Of a stretch of DNA of 64,000 bases, positions 1-8,006 are shown in pieces. Numbering within the stretch: the first letter of the stretch is position 1; the number at the start of each line of letters is the position of its first letter. The translations under genes were made by a program, and so were the position numbers. This stretch comes from Streptomyces sp. MBT53 (GTDB taxonomy: Bacteria; Actinomycetota; Actinomycetes; Streptomycetales; Streptomycetaceae). Under the pieces are notes generated by a model. That model saw only the letters and a program-made list of their open reading frames with translations. It did not search any database and was not told the DNA's origin. The stretch is from NCBI RefSeq assembly GCF_016654115.1, contig NZ_JAEQAZ010000049.1:1-64000 (forward strand). The letters run 5' to 3'.

Positions 1-873
1 GGCGGCGGGGGCGTGGACGCCCGGGCCGAAGGCCGTGTGGGCCAGGGTCAGGAGGCCGGGCGGGAGGACCGAGGGGTCCACTGTGCCGCGCGGGATGACG
101 ACCGCCTCGGGGCGGACGACGTAGGAGACGCTCGCGGCGATGTTGTCCTTCACCGTCGACTCGCTGGTGCTGTCGTGCGGGACGCCCCCGAAGGGGTGGT
201 TGCCGGCCGTGAGGAGCTGGTAAATGAGCACCGCCAGCGCGAAGTTGTCGCTCTCCGGGGTGGCCGCCGCGCCCGACTGGCGTTCCGGCGACGAGTAGTC
301 GGTGGTGTGCATCAGGCACGGGAAGTGCTCGCCGGTGACCGGGTCGGTGAAGGCGATGGAGTCGCAGTCGAGGAACGTGACGAAGCCGTTGGCGTCGACG
401 ACGACGTTGCTCGACGAGAAGTCGCCGATGACGAGGTTGTCGTAGTGCATGCGGGCCGTCATGAAGGCGAGGTTCCAGGCGACGCCGAGCAGGAAGCGCC
501 AGTCCGCGCGGTCGCCGAACAGGCGCAGACGCTGGGCGCGGGTGAACAGGCCGACCAGCTGGACGTGTCGGGGTTCGCCGAAGCGGCGCATGGCGTAGCC
601 GAGGAAGGTGTCGTCGGGGCCGCGGGCGATGGCGGTGGGCCAGGCGAGTTCGGGGGGCTGGTTGGCGTCGGTGGGGCGCGCGGCCAGCGGGGACATGGTC
701 AGCATGCGGGCCAGGCGGCGCTCCAGGTCGGGTCCTGGGCGGTCGCGGTAGAGCTTGACGACGATCGTGTCGTCGCCCTCGACGGGGAAGACGGCCGCCT
801 GGCCGCCGCCCTTGAGCGGGAGTTCGGCGAGGGTGACCTGCTTGCCGTCCAGGTGGACGGTGCGGCCGGTCAC
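1..873 (-). CDS. Degenerate protein kinase of a vWA/PP2C/kinase triad (C-terminus beyond window)
   Basis: Protein kinase-like protein; 291 residues are visible and the reading frame runs off the window at base 1. The start is GTG at 873, overlapping the stop of the PP2C gene by 4 bases (GTGA). The fold is recognisable but degenerate. A Gly-rich stretch KGGGQAAVF lies at about 21-29 and the likely ATP lysine is K40. The catalytic loop reads IGDFSSSN, with D151 and N156 in place of the usual HRDLKxxN. LDCD at 168-171 stands for DFG, and DYSSPE follows at 192-197. The key Asp and Asn residues are kept, so it may still be active. With the vWA and PP2C genes it resembles the kinase of the TerY-P triad described in tellurite-resistance-type stress modules; that assignment is inference. 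Confidence 0.75.
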   Translation of the reverse strand, partial: MTGRTVHLDGKQVTLAELPLKGGGQAAVFPVEGDDTIVVKLYRDRPGPDLERRLARMLTMSPLAARPTDANQPPELAWPTAIARGPDDTFLGYAMRRFGEPRHVQLVGLFTRAQRLRLFGDRADWRFLLGVAWNLAFMTARMHYDNLVIGDFSSSNVVVDANGFVTFLDCDSIAFTDPVTGEHFPCLMHTTDYSSPERQSGAAATPESDNFALAVLIYQLLTAGNHPFGGVPHDSTSESTVKDNIAASVSYVVRPEAVVIPRGTVDPSVLPPGLLTLAHTAFGPGVHAPAA

Positions 874-1661
874 GGTGCCACCGCGCGCACGGCCCGCAGC
901 AGGGTCTTGTCGTCGCCGTTGAGGCTGGTCAGCCGGTCGGAGCGCAGCAGCGCGGCGATGTTCTCGCTCGCGCTGTCGGTCACCGGCCCCGGGGTGTCCA
1001 GGGAGCGCAACACGGCTTCCACGAAAGAGGTGTTGGGTTGCGGCGGGCCGCCGCCGGGGGTGGAGAGCGCGGCCTGGGCGAGGCCGTCGGTGGACAGCAG
1101 CACGCCGTCGACGCGCGGGTCCGCCACGCAGTCGGTGCGCAGTCGGCGGGGCGCGTCGGGTGAGGTGAGGAAGACGGTCTCGTTGCTGTACTCGCTGACG
1201 GCGGGCGGCTGCGGGAGCAGGTGGAACTGCCGTTGGCCGTCCTCGGTTCCGGCGCGTACGACGACGAAGCCGTCGCCGACGCTGAGATGGCCGAGCCAGC
1301 CGGGGGTGAGGACGACGACGGTGAGGGTGGTGGCGTAGTCGGGGGCGGTGGCGCCGTAGGTGTCGAGGAAGATCTTGGCCACGTCGTGGAAGGCGTCGGC
1401 GAGCAGGTCGTGGACCTCGGTGCCGGGCGGGCAGCCGGACGCGGCGGCGGCCCGGCGGCGGAAGTGTTCGGCCGCCAACTCGACGGCGTGCAGGGCCCCT
1501 TGGTCGGAGTGCGGGCGGCTGCCCGCGCCGTCCGCGACGGCGAGCACGGTCACCGGCGCGGACGCCACATAGGTGCAGGCGTCCTGGCAGGGGGTGCCGG
1601 TGCGGCGGTGGCGGTAGCCCTCGACGCTCAGGCCGTGGATGCGCCAGGGCGACGCGGCCAC
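870..1661 (-). CDS. PP2C-type Ser/Thr protein phosphatase
   Basis: Cytoplasmic protein phosphatase of the PP2C_2 type, 263 residues, with no signal or membrane segment. Visible motifs are the N-terminal CQDA at 25-28, the metal-binding VADGAGSRPHSDQG stretch near residue 43, GDGF in the middle, and LLSTDGLAQA towards the C-terminus, which supplies a further metal-ligand Asp. The start is GTG at 1661, only 3 bases after the stop of the vWA gene, and its own stop overlaps the kinase start. It very probably removes phosphate groups added by the partner kinase. The tight vWA-PP2C-kinase order suggests one functional complex. Confidence 0.85.
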   Translation of the reverse strand: MAASPWRIHGLSVEGYRHRRTGTPCQDACTYVASAPVTVLAVADGAGSRPHSDQGALHAVELAAEHFRRRAAAASGCPPGTEVHDLLADAFHDVAKIFLDTYGATAPDYATTLTVVVLTPGWLGHLSVGDGFVVVRAGTEDGQRQFHLLPQPPAVSEYSNETVFLTSPDAPRRLRTDCVADPRVDGVLLSTDGLAQAALSTPGGGPPQPNTSFVEAVLRSLDTPGPVTDSASENIAALLRSDRLTSLNGDDKTLLRAVRAVAP

Positions 1662-1664
1662 CGC

Positions 1665-2426
1665 TCAGCTCTCCCAGGCCGGGCGCTGGGTCTTGAACTG
1701 GCTGAAGATCTTCTCGAAGACCTCGTCGCCCGCGCCCTTCTGCTCGGCGTTGGCGCTGGCCGACATCATCTGGAGCAGCTCGCGGAACGGGAAACCCTGG
1801 ATGCGGGCGTTGAACTTCGGCGCGAACGCCTGCAACACCTGCTCCCCTCGATCCGTGATGCCGCCGACGCCGATCGCGTAGAGCCGGAAGCGGCGGGCCT
1901 GTTGCTCCTCGGCGAGGACAGGCAGCAGGCGGTGCCAGGAGTCGGTCATATGCCCGGTGCCGTCGGTGGGAAGACCGTCGGTGACCAGGCAGATCTGCGG
2001 GCGGTAGTACTGGAGTCCGGAGGCGCGCAGCTCCGCCTTGCGGGCCGCGACGACATGCATCGCCAGCTCCAGCGCCTCCGTCATCAGCGTCACGCCGGAC
2101 GCGGTGAACCGGGGTGCCTGGAAGGCGTGCGCGGGCACGAAGGGGCTCACCGGGGTTCGCGGGTCGAGGAGTTGGGGTCCGCGCCAGGCGCCGACGCCCC
2201 GGCCGCCGAAGGTGATGACGGCGACCTCGACGCTGTAGCTGAGGGAGACGTCGTCGTGGAGTTCGCGGGTCCACTCGGCGAGCGCGTCGTTGAGGGACTG
2301 GATCGGCGCGCCCGCCATGGAACTCGACGTGTCCAGGCACAGCACCAGCGGCAGCCGTTGGGCGTTGTTCTCGAACTCGATGTCGGCGTACTCCGCCGGC
2401 AGCGTGGGCGGGTATTCGCTGTGCAT
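1665..2426 (-). CDS. vWA-domain protein (TerY-like)
   Basis: Single von Willebrand A domain protein of 253 residues with an intact MIDAS metal site: DTSSS at 32-36, the Thr-containing SGVTLMTEAL segment, and VTDGLPTDG. It has no signal peptide, so it is cytoplasmic. TerY-like vWA proteins act as scaffolds in phosphorylation modules. The start chosen is ATG at 2426, preceded by AGGAG at good spacing; the frame stays open far upstream, but that extension is a low-complexity Arg/Pro shadow of the next gene. It sits 35 bases after the membrane protein gene and 3 bases before the PP2C gene. Confidence 0.85.
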   Translation of the reverse strand: MHSEYPPTLPAEYADIEFENNAQRLPLVLCLDTSSSMAGAPIQSLNDALAEWTRELHDDVSLSYSVEVAVITFGGRGVGAWRGPQLLDPRTPVSPFVPAHAFQAPRFTASGVTLMTEALELAMHVVAARKAELRASGLQYYRPQICLVTDGLPTDGTGHMTDSWHRLLPVLAEEQQARRFRLYAIGVGGITDRGEQVLQAFAPKFNARIQGFPFRELLQMMSASANAEQKGAGDEVFEKIFSQFKTQRPAWES

Positions 2427-2461
2427 GGGATCTCCTGGTCGACCGGGCGGTGGTACGAGGT

Positions 2462-3373
2462 TCACGAGCCGCCGCGGGCGTGGTGCCGGGCCGCGGGTGG
2501 GAAGGCGTACAGGACGTCGGAGTCGGGTTCGCGGGCGTCGGTGACCTCGACCTGCGCGCCGGGCTCGGGCGGGGTGCGGTCGGGTTCGGCCCACACCGCG
2601 CGGTAGAGGACGTGGTCGAGTTCGACGTAGCCCTGCGGGTGAAGTGCCGTACGGACGACGGCTGTTCGGGACGGGCCGGTGCGGGGGCCGACCCGGCGGC
2701 CGGGGGACGGCGGCGGTGCCGGCGCGGGCGGGACGGGGCGGAGTCTGGCGGTGGTCTCGGCGGTGGTCTCCTCGGAGTGGACCGCCGGTGCGCCCGCGAC
2801 GGCCGGGGTGCGGGAGCGGCGGACGGCGAGGAAGAGTCCGAGGAGCAGGAGGAGGAGCACGGCGGTCAGGGCGTAGAGCAGGAGTCGCGTCCGGTCCGTG
2901 GACTTGTGCCCGCCGAGTTCGGTGACGCCCAGCTTCTTGTCGATCAGTTGGCCGCCGGTGAGTGAGGACTGCTTGAGTGCCACGCACAAGTCGCTTGTGC
3001 AGGGGCCGAGTTCGGCCAGCGTCCTCGTGTCCAGCCGGTCGATCCGGGCGTCCCGGTCGACGAGTGCGTGGCCGGCCAGGAGGAGCAGCGCGGTGCCGCC
3101 CTGGCCGGTGTGGACGTCGGCCGGTACCTGTACCCGCAGGTTCTTGAAGTCCCGGCGGAGGCCGGTCTGGTCGACCTTGCCGCCGGCGTCGACGGCCAGG
3201 GGCTTGGTCAGCGTGACCGTGACCTCGGCGCCGTCGTCGAGCGCGTCCTGCCAACAGCCCAGGCGCGTCGGAAAGTTCTTGCCGCAGTCCGCGCCGGCGG
3301 CGGCCGCCGGTCCTGCGGGAATCCATGCGATCAACAGGCCGAAGAGCAAGGCAGTGAACAACGTACGTCTCAT
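2462..3373 (-). CDS. Single-span membrane protein leading the vWA/PP2C/kinase set
   Basis: Unnamed 303-residue protein. A signal peptide (about 1-26, ending AAAAG) is followed by an exported domain with several Cys residues, one transmembrane helix at about 165-186, then a basic Arg stop-transfer patch. The cytoplasmic tail starts with a Pro-rich linker and ends in a short beta-rich segment near 250-295. That segment vaguely recalls NfeD-type OB folds, but this is a weak impression. As first gene of the apparent operon it could pass an envelope signal to the cytoplasmic vWA, phosphatase and kinase proteins; this is inference from position and topology only. Confidence 0.7.
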   Translation of the reverse strand: MRRTLFTALLFGLLIAWIPAGPAAAAGADCGKNFPTRLGCWQDALDDGAEVTVTLTKPLAVDAGGKVDQTGLRRDFKNLRVQVPADVHTGQGGTALLLLAGHALVDRDARIDRLDTRTLAELGPCTSDLCVALKQSSLTGGQLIDKKLGVTELGGHKSTDRTRLLLYALTAVLLLLLLGLFLAVRRSRTPAVAGAPAVHSEETTAETTARLRPVPPAPAPPPSPGRRVGPRTGPSRTAVVRTALHPQGYVELDHVLYRAVWAEPDRTPPEPGAQVEVTDAREPDSDVLYAFPPAARHHARGGS

Positions 3374-3453
3374 GACGACCCCCCGTTGGCGCCCATAGTG
3401 GAGGCAACAGGGCCGTGGCCGAAAGGGGTTGACTGAGAATGCTCAATTCATTT

Positions 3454-3915
3454 CTACAGCTGGAAAACCTGATGGCAACGGGTGAACATCTGTCGCGCCC
3501 GTTCCACCCAATCACTGGCCAGAACATCGAAGTCGTCCTGCGAGATCCGGCAGGTCAGCGGGAGGTCGCAGACTCCGGCGAGGCAGGGTCCGGGTCCGCG
3601 CACGTCCCACACCGACAGCATGGGATTCAGCTGTTCGGTGTTCCACGCGTTCGACGCGGCGGCGGCGATCGCCAATTGATCCTTGCGCAGAGAATGACCG
3701 TCGGTGACAAAAGCGACGAGAAGTCTTTTCGTGGTCATGAAACGCACGGTGAGCGTGCGCCCCGACTCCTCTAGATCGAATTGCAGGGAGAGGGAATCGA
3801 CATCGCTCTCGACGTGGTAATTCCGGCGGGCGCCCCAGGTGTGCGTCAACTGCCGCCAGGAGGAGGCGATGTCGTAGTCCCGGCCGGGTGGGAGGGAGGA
3901 GTCAGGCGTCGCCAC
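3454..3915 (-). CDS. YbjN-family protein
   Basis: 153-residue soluble protein that looks like the YbjN family (putative sensory-transduction regulators with a type III secretion chaperone-like fold). Supporting features are the small alpha/beta layout, an RFMTTKRLLVAFV strand pair and WDVRGPGPCLAGVCDLPL. Its start is GTG at 3915, inside the 3' end of the kinase gene (14-base overlap), so the two are translationally coupled. The last third uses noticeably more A and T than its neighbours. The partner is presumably the kinase just upstream; no direct function can be read. Confidence 0.7.
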   Translation of the reverse strand: MATPDSSLPPGRDYDIASSWRQLTHTWGARRNYHVESDVDSLSLQFDLEESGRTLTVRFMTTKRLLVAFVTDGHSLRKDQLAIAAAASNAWNTEQLNPMLSVWDVRGPGPCLAGVCDLPLTCRISQDDFDVLASDWVERARQMFTRCHQVFQL

Positions 3916-4885
3916 GCGCCACCGCCCGCGTGACCATGTCGTCGGTGAGGCCGGCGTCCAGCAGGGCCTGCGCGTGCAGCAGCAGACAGGACGGCACCGG
4001 CAGGCTCGTACCGCCGCCGCGCCGGGCCGCCAGCTCGCCGCGGCGGACCTCGATGGTGCGGGCCACGGCGGGCGGCGGCCAGACCGCGGTGCGCGGCGGT
4101 GCCAGCAACTCGCCCAGCAGGACCCCCAGTCGGGGCCGGTCCGCGGGCCGCTTGGCGAGACACCGCGCGAGCAGCGGCCGTAGCCCCGCCGGTACGTCGT
4201 CCAGGTCGGGTGCGTGGTGCACCACGCGCAGGCTCACCGCCTCGCCCGTGCCGAACGGCGGGCGGCCGGTCAGCGCGTAGACGAGGACGCCGCCGAGGGA
4301 GAACACGTCGGTGGGCGGGCCGAGCGGTGCGGCCGTCATCTGCTCCGGCGACATGAACGGCGGGGTGCCGACGACGATTCCGGCCTGTGTGAGGCTCGGG
4401 GCGCCCTCGACGCGGGAGATGCCGAAGTCGATGACGCGGGGGCCGTCGGAGGCGAGCAGTACGTTGGCCGGTTTGAGGTCGCGGTGGACCAGGTTGGCCG
4501 CGTGGATCGCCTGCAGGGCCTCGACGAGGAACGCGCCGAGCCTGCGGACCTGCGGTTCGGGCAGCGGTCCGTCGGTGCGGACGGCCTCGGCGAGGGAGGG
4601 TCCTGGCACGTACATCGTCGCCAGCCAAGGGAGTTCGGCCTCGGTGTCCGCGTCGACGACGGCCGCCGTGTAGGCGCCGCTGACCAGGCGGGCGGCGGCG
4701 ACCTCGCGGGCGAAGCGCTCGCGGAACTCCTGCTCGGCGGCGAGTTCGGGCCGTACGACCTTCACCGCCACCTCGCGGCCGGCCGGTGAACGGCCGAGAT
4801 ACACCCAGCCCATACCGCCGGAGCCGAGCCGCCCGGCGATCCGGTACGGCCCCACGCTCAGCGGATCGCTGACCGGAGTACGCAC
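3902..4885 (-). CDS. Soluble Ser/Thr protein kinase (Hanks type)
   Basis: Canonical bacterial Ser/Thr kinase of 327 residues. It has the glycine loop GSGGMGWVY at 21-29, ATP lysine K42, catalytic loop HRDLKPAN at 134-141, DFG at 153-155, and GTPPFMSPE closing the activation segment. Unlike most actinobacterial PknB-type kinases it has no transmembrane helix or extracellular sensor, only a C-terminal tail of about 65 residues rich in Pro and Arg. The start chosen is GTG at 4885 behind GAGGTGA; the open frame reaches 5002 but the extension looks non-coding. It overlaps the YbjN-like gene, which may be its regulator or substrate. Confidence 0.92.
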   Translation of the reverse strand: MRTPVSDPLSVGPYRIAGRLGSGGMGWVYLGRSPAGREVAVKVVRPELAAEQEFRERFAREVAAARLVSGAYTAAVVDADTEAELPWLATMYVPGPSLAEAVRTDGPLPEPQVRRLGAFLVEALQAIHAANLVHRDLKPANVLLASDGPRVIDFGISRVEGAPSLTQAGIVVGTPPFMSPEQMTAAPLGPPTDVFSLGGVLVYALTGRPPFGTGEAVSLRVVHHAPDLDDVPAGLRPLLARCLAKRPADRPRLGVLLGELLAPPRTAVWPPPAVARTIEVRRGELAARRGGGTSLPVPSCLLLHAQALLDAGLTDDMVTRAVARGDA

Positions 4886-4992
4886 CCCGCTCACCTCACT
4901 TCGGGGTTCGGGTTCGTTGCGAGTTGTCCCGAGTGTCCCCCGAAATGCCGGTCCGGGCAGAGGTGATGGCAGAAATGAAGGCCAACGGGTAA

Positions 4993-5018
4993 GGGCCCGC
5001 ACGCCGTTGTGCGGGCCC
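4993..5018. terminator. Stem-loop between kinase gene and pckG
   Basis: Perfect 10-bp inverted repeat GGGCCCGCAC / GTGCGGGCCC with a 6-base loop, 20 bases after the pckG stop. There is no T-run, which is usual in Streptomyces. It probably ends pckG transcripts. Confidence 0.7.
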
Positions 5019-5038
5019 TCACGATTGCGCTACCGGTT

Positions 5039-6862
5039 TCAGCCGAGGCGCTGCACCAGCGCCCGGTACTCGTCCCACAGTTCCTTCGGGGTGTGGTCGC
5101 CGAAGGTGTTGAGGTGGTCGGGGACCAGGGCCGCCTCCTCGCGCCACACGTCCTTGTCGACGGTGAGCAGGAAGTCGAGGTCGGCCTCGGACAGGTCGAG
5201 GCCCTTGGTGTCGAGGGCGCCCTTGGCCGGCAGCACGCCGATCGGGGTCTCGACGCCCTCGGCGCGGCCGTCGAGGCGGTCGACGATCCATTTCAGGACA
5301 CGGCTGTTCTCGCCGAAGCCCGGCCACACGAACTTGCCCGCCTCGTTCTTGCGGAACCAGTTCACGTAGTAGATCTTCGGCAGCTTCGCCTGGTCCTTGC
5401 CCTTGGCCACGTCGATCCAGTGACCCATGTAGTCGCCCATGTTGTAGCCGCAGAACGGCAGCATGGCGAAGGGGTCGCGGCGCAGCTCGCCGACCTTGCC
5501 CTCGGCGGCGGCGGTCTTCTCGGAGGCCACGTTGGCGCCGAGGAAGACACCGTGGTTCCAGTCGAAGGACTCCGTCACCAGCGGTACGGCCGAGGCGCGC
5601 CGGCCGCCGAAGAGGATCGCCGAGATCGGCACGCCCTTGGGGTCCTCCCACTCGGGCGCGATGATCGGGCACTGCGAAGCGGGCACGGTGAAGCGGGCGT
5701 TGGGGTGGGCGGCGGGCGAACCGGACTCCGGTGTCCAGGAGTTGCCCTTCCAGTCCGTGAGGTGGGCCGGAGTCTCCTCCGTCATGCCCTCCCACCAGAT
5801 GTCGTTGTCGTCGGTCAGCGCCACGTTGGTGAAGACGGAGTTGCCCCACAGCGTCTTCATCGCGTTGGCGTTGGTGTGCTCGCCGGTGCCGGGCGCGACG
5901 CCGAAGAAACCGGCCTCGGGGTTGATCGCGTAGAGCCGGCCGTCCTCGCCGAACCGCATCCAGGCGATGTCGTCACCGATGGTCTCCACGGTCCAGCCGG
6001 AGACGGTGGGCTCCAGCATGGCGAGGTTGGTCTTGCCGCAGGCGCTCGGGAAGGCGGCGGCCACGTACTTCGACTCGCCCTGCGGGGGCGTCAGTTTGAG
6101 GATCAGCATGTGCTCGGCGAGCCAGCCCTCGTCCCGCGCCATCACGGAGGCGATGCGCAGGGCGTAGCACTTCTTGCCCAGCAGCGCGTTGCCGCCGTAG
6201 CCGGAGCCGTAGGACCAGATCTCGCGGCTCTCGGGGAAGTGCGAGATGTACTTGGTGGAGTTGCACGGCCACGGCACGTCCGCCTCGCCCTCGGCCAGCG
6301 GTGCTCCGAGCGTGTGCACAGCACGCACGAAGAATCCGTCGGTACCGAGTTCGTCGAGGACGGGCTGTCCCATGCGCGTCATCGTGCGCATGGAGACGGC
6401 GACGTAGGCGGAGTCGGTGATCTCGACGCCGATCGCGGAGAGGTCCGAACCGAGGGGGCCCATGCAGAACGGGACGACGTACATCGTCCGGCCCTTCATG
6501 GAGCCGCGGAAGATGCCCTTTTCTCCCGCGAAGATCTCCCGCATCTCGGCGGGAGCCTTCCAGTGGTTGGTGGGACCCGCGTCCTGCTCCTGCTCGGAGC
6601 AGATGAACGTCCTGTCCTCGACCCGGGCGACATCGGTCGGGTCGGAGGCGGCGTAGTAGGAGTTGGGGCGCTTGATCGGGTCGAGCTTCTGGAAGGTGCC
6701 CTTTCGGACGAGCTCCTCGCTCAGCCGCTCGTACTCGGCTTCTGATCCGTCACACCAGACCACGCTGTCCGGCTGGGTCAGTTCTGCGATCTCGTTCACC
6801 CACGAGACCAGTTCCTTGTGTTCGGTTGGGATGACGGGGGGAGCCGCGATGTCGCGCGCCAC
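5039..6862 (-). CDS. pckG: Phosphoenolpyruvate carboxykinase (GTP)
   Basis: GTP-dependent PEP carboxykinase, 607 residues, which converts oxaloacetate to phosphoenolpyruvate in gluconeogenesis in the cytoplasm. Length and motifs match the GTP class: kinase-1a P-loop FPSACGKTN at 271-279 with the reactive Cys C275, WSYGSGYGGNALLGKK, and GDDIAWMRFG. The frame is open to 6949, but the supported start is GTG at 6862, preceded by AGGAG with 6-base spacing. It stands alone, with a stem-loop downstream and a 317-base promoter-bearing gap upstream. Confidence 0.97.
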   Translation of the reverse strand: MARDIAAPPVIPTEHKELVSWVNEIAELTQPDSVVWCDGSEAEYERLSEELVRKGTFQKLDPIKRPNSYYAASDPTDVARVEDRTFICSEQEQDAGPTNHWKAPAEMREIFAGEKGIFRGSMKGRTMYVVPFCMGPLGSDLSAIGVEITDSAYVAVSMRTMTRMGQPVLDELGTDGFFVRAVHTLGAPLAEGEADVPWPCNSTKYISHFPESREIWSYGSGYGGNALLGKKCYALRIASVMARDEGWLAEHMLILKLTPPQGESKYVAAAFPSACGKTNLAMLEPTVSGWTVETIGDDIAWMRFGEDGRLYAINPEAGFFGVAPGTGEHTNANAMKTLWGNSVFTNVALTDDNDIWWEGMTEETPAHLTDWKGNSWTPESGSPAAHPNARFTVPASQCPIIAPEWEDPKGVPISAILFGGRRASAVPLVTESFDWNHGVFLGANVASEKTAAAEGKVGELRRDPFAMLPFCGYNMGDYMGHWIDVAKGKDQAKLPKIYYVNWFRKNEAGKFVWPGFGENSRVLKWIVDRLDGRAEGVETPIGVLPAKGALDTKGLDLSEADLDFLLTVDKDVWREEAALVPDHLNTFGDHTPKELWDEYRALVQRLG

Positions 6863-7179
6863 GATTGCTCCTATGGTGAGGGATTTTGTCCTTGTTGCCC
6901 CGTGGGGGCCGCGACCCGGATGCTTCAGATGGTCGATCTTGGCGCTCATCCGGTGCCGACCGCACTCATTTGATCATCCGACTCGCCCGCCCATATGTCC
7001 AGAGGGCCTCACAGACGAGCGACGTGAGGATCGCCACGTATCGAGATGTTTTCCGTGCGTCACCGTCGCTTCACCCCGGGTACCCGCACGTCGAGTAGCC
7101 ATGAGAGAGTGGCCACTTCTGGACCCCCATCTCGCCGCACTGACACGTAACTTACGGTTCCGTAGGTACGCTTGCGCGT
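6863..7179. other. Divergent intergenic region between pckG and the TrhA-like gene
   Basis: 317 bases with no gene. It must hold the promoters of both divergent genes. The only clear element I see is the palindrome at 7150-7167, listed separately; short open frames crossing this region have no coding signature. Confidence 0.6.
7150..7167. promoter_or_regulatory. Operator-like palindrome ahead of the TrhA-like gene
   Basis: ACTTACGG-TT-CCGTAGGT: 8-base arms, one mismatch, 2-base spacer, ending 12 bases before the ATG at 7180. This is the shape of a TetR-family operator. It lies so close to the start that bound protein would block transcription. The cognate regulator is not identified. Confidence 0.55.
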
Positions 7180-7893
7180 ATGACTGCGTCCGTCCCCGAC
7201 GCGCCCACGGACACGCCGATCGCCGGCCATGGTCCCTCCGCGCTCTCCCTCCCCGACCATGTGAAGCCGAAGCTGCGCGGCTGGCTGCACCTCGGCATGT
7301 TCCCGGCCGTTCTCGTCTCCGGCCTGGTGCTCACCGCTCTCGCCGACTCGGCCCGGGGCCGTATCGCCTGCGGGATCTTCGCCCTGACGGCCTGCCTGCT
7401 CTTCGGGGTCAGCGCGCTGTACCACCGGGGCAACTGGAGCCCGCGCATGGACGGCATCCTGCGTAGACTCGACCACGCCAACATCTTCCTGATCATCGCG
7501 GGCACGTACACGCCCCTGACGATGCTGCTGCTCCCGGGCGCCAAGGGTCAGTGGCTGCTGTGGGGCATCTGGGGCGCGGCACTGGCCGGCATCGCCTTCC
7601 GGGTCTTCTGGGTCGGCGCCCCGCGCTGGCTCTACACCCCCTGCTACATCGCGATGGGCTGGGCGGCCGTCTTCTTCCTGCCGGACTTCATGCGCACGGG
7701 CGGCATCGCCGTCCTGGTCCTGGTGATCGTCGGCGGACTGCTCTACAGCGCGGGCGGCGTGATCTACGGCATAAAGCGGCCGAACCCGTCACCGCGCTGG
7801 TTCGGTTTCCACGAGGTCTTCCACTCCCTGACGGTGGCGGCCTTCCTCGTGCACTACGTGGGGATCTCCCTGGTGGCCTACCAGCACGGGTAG
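7180..7893 (+). CDS. Hemolysin III / TrhA-family (PAQR) membrane protein
   Basis: 237-residue integral membrane protein with about seven helices, of the hemolysin III (PAQR, TrhA) family that helps control membrane fluidity. Family motifs are clear: SALYHRGNWS with a conserved His, LDHANIFLIIAGTYTP, and the C-terminal FGFHEVFHSLTVAAF with two more His, which together form the probable zinc site. The start is ATG at 7180. It is a single-gene unit closed by a strong terminator and preceded by a palindromic operator candidate. Confidence 0.93.
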   Translation: MTASVPDAPTDTPIAGHGPSALSLPDHVKPKLRGWLHLGMFPAVLVSGLVLTALADSARGRIACGIFALTACLLFGVSALYHRGNWSPRMDGILRRLDHANIFLIIAGTYTPLTMLLLPGAKGQWLLWGIWGAALAGIAFRVFWVGAPRWLYTPCYIAMGWAAVFFLPDFMRTGGIAVLVLVIVGGLLYSAGGVIYGIKRPNPSPRWFGFHEVFHSLTVAAFLVHYVGISLVAYQHG

Positions 7894-7914
7894 CACCTGA
7901 GACACCTCCTGTTC

Positions 7915-7946
7915 ATGGCCACGGCTCTCGAGCCGTGGCCATTTTT
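7915..7946 (+). terminator. Rho-independent terminator after the TrhA-like gene
   Basis: Perfect 12-bp stem ATGGCCACGGCT / AGCCGTGGCCAT, CTCG loop, followed by five Ts. This is the most classical terminator in the window. Confidence 0.92.
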
Positions 7947-7969
7947 CATGCGCTGAAAGTCGATCCCCA

Positions 7970-8000
7970 TTGACATCGACCACCTTTTGACAGCTACTCT
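7970..8000 (+). promoter_or_regulatory. Promoter of the MFS gene, probably leaderless
   Basis: TTGACA at 7970-7975 and TACTCT at 7995-8000, spacing 19. Seven bases past the -10 element is position 8007, the A of the MFS start codon, and no Shine-Dalgarno sequence precedes that ATG. This predicts a leaderless transcript. Confidence 0.6.
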
Positions 8001-8006
8001 CATTTC

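Noticed and set aside
13..2606. Long plus-strand open frames over the vWA/PP2C/kinase genes
   Set aside because: They are antisense shadows of very high-GC genes; products are Gly/Arg/Val-rich with no domain, and the minus-strand genes have clear motifs.
2427..3527. N-terminal extension of the vWA frame
   Set aside because: Arg/Pro-rich translation of the membrane protein gene in another frame; a good ribosome site supports ATG at 2426.
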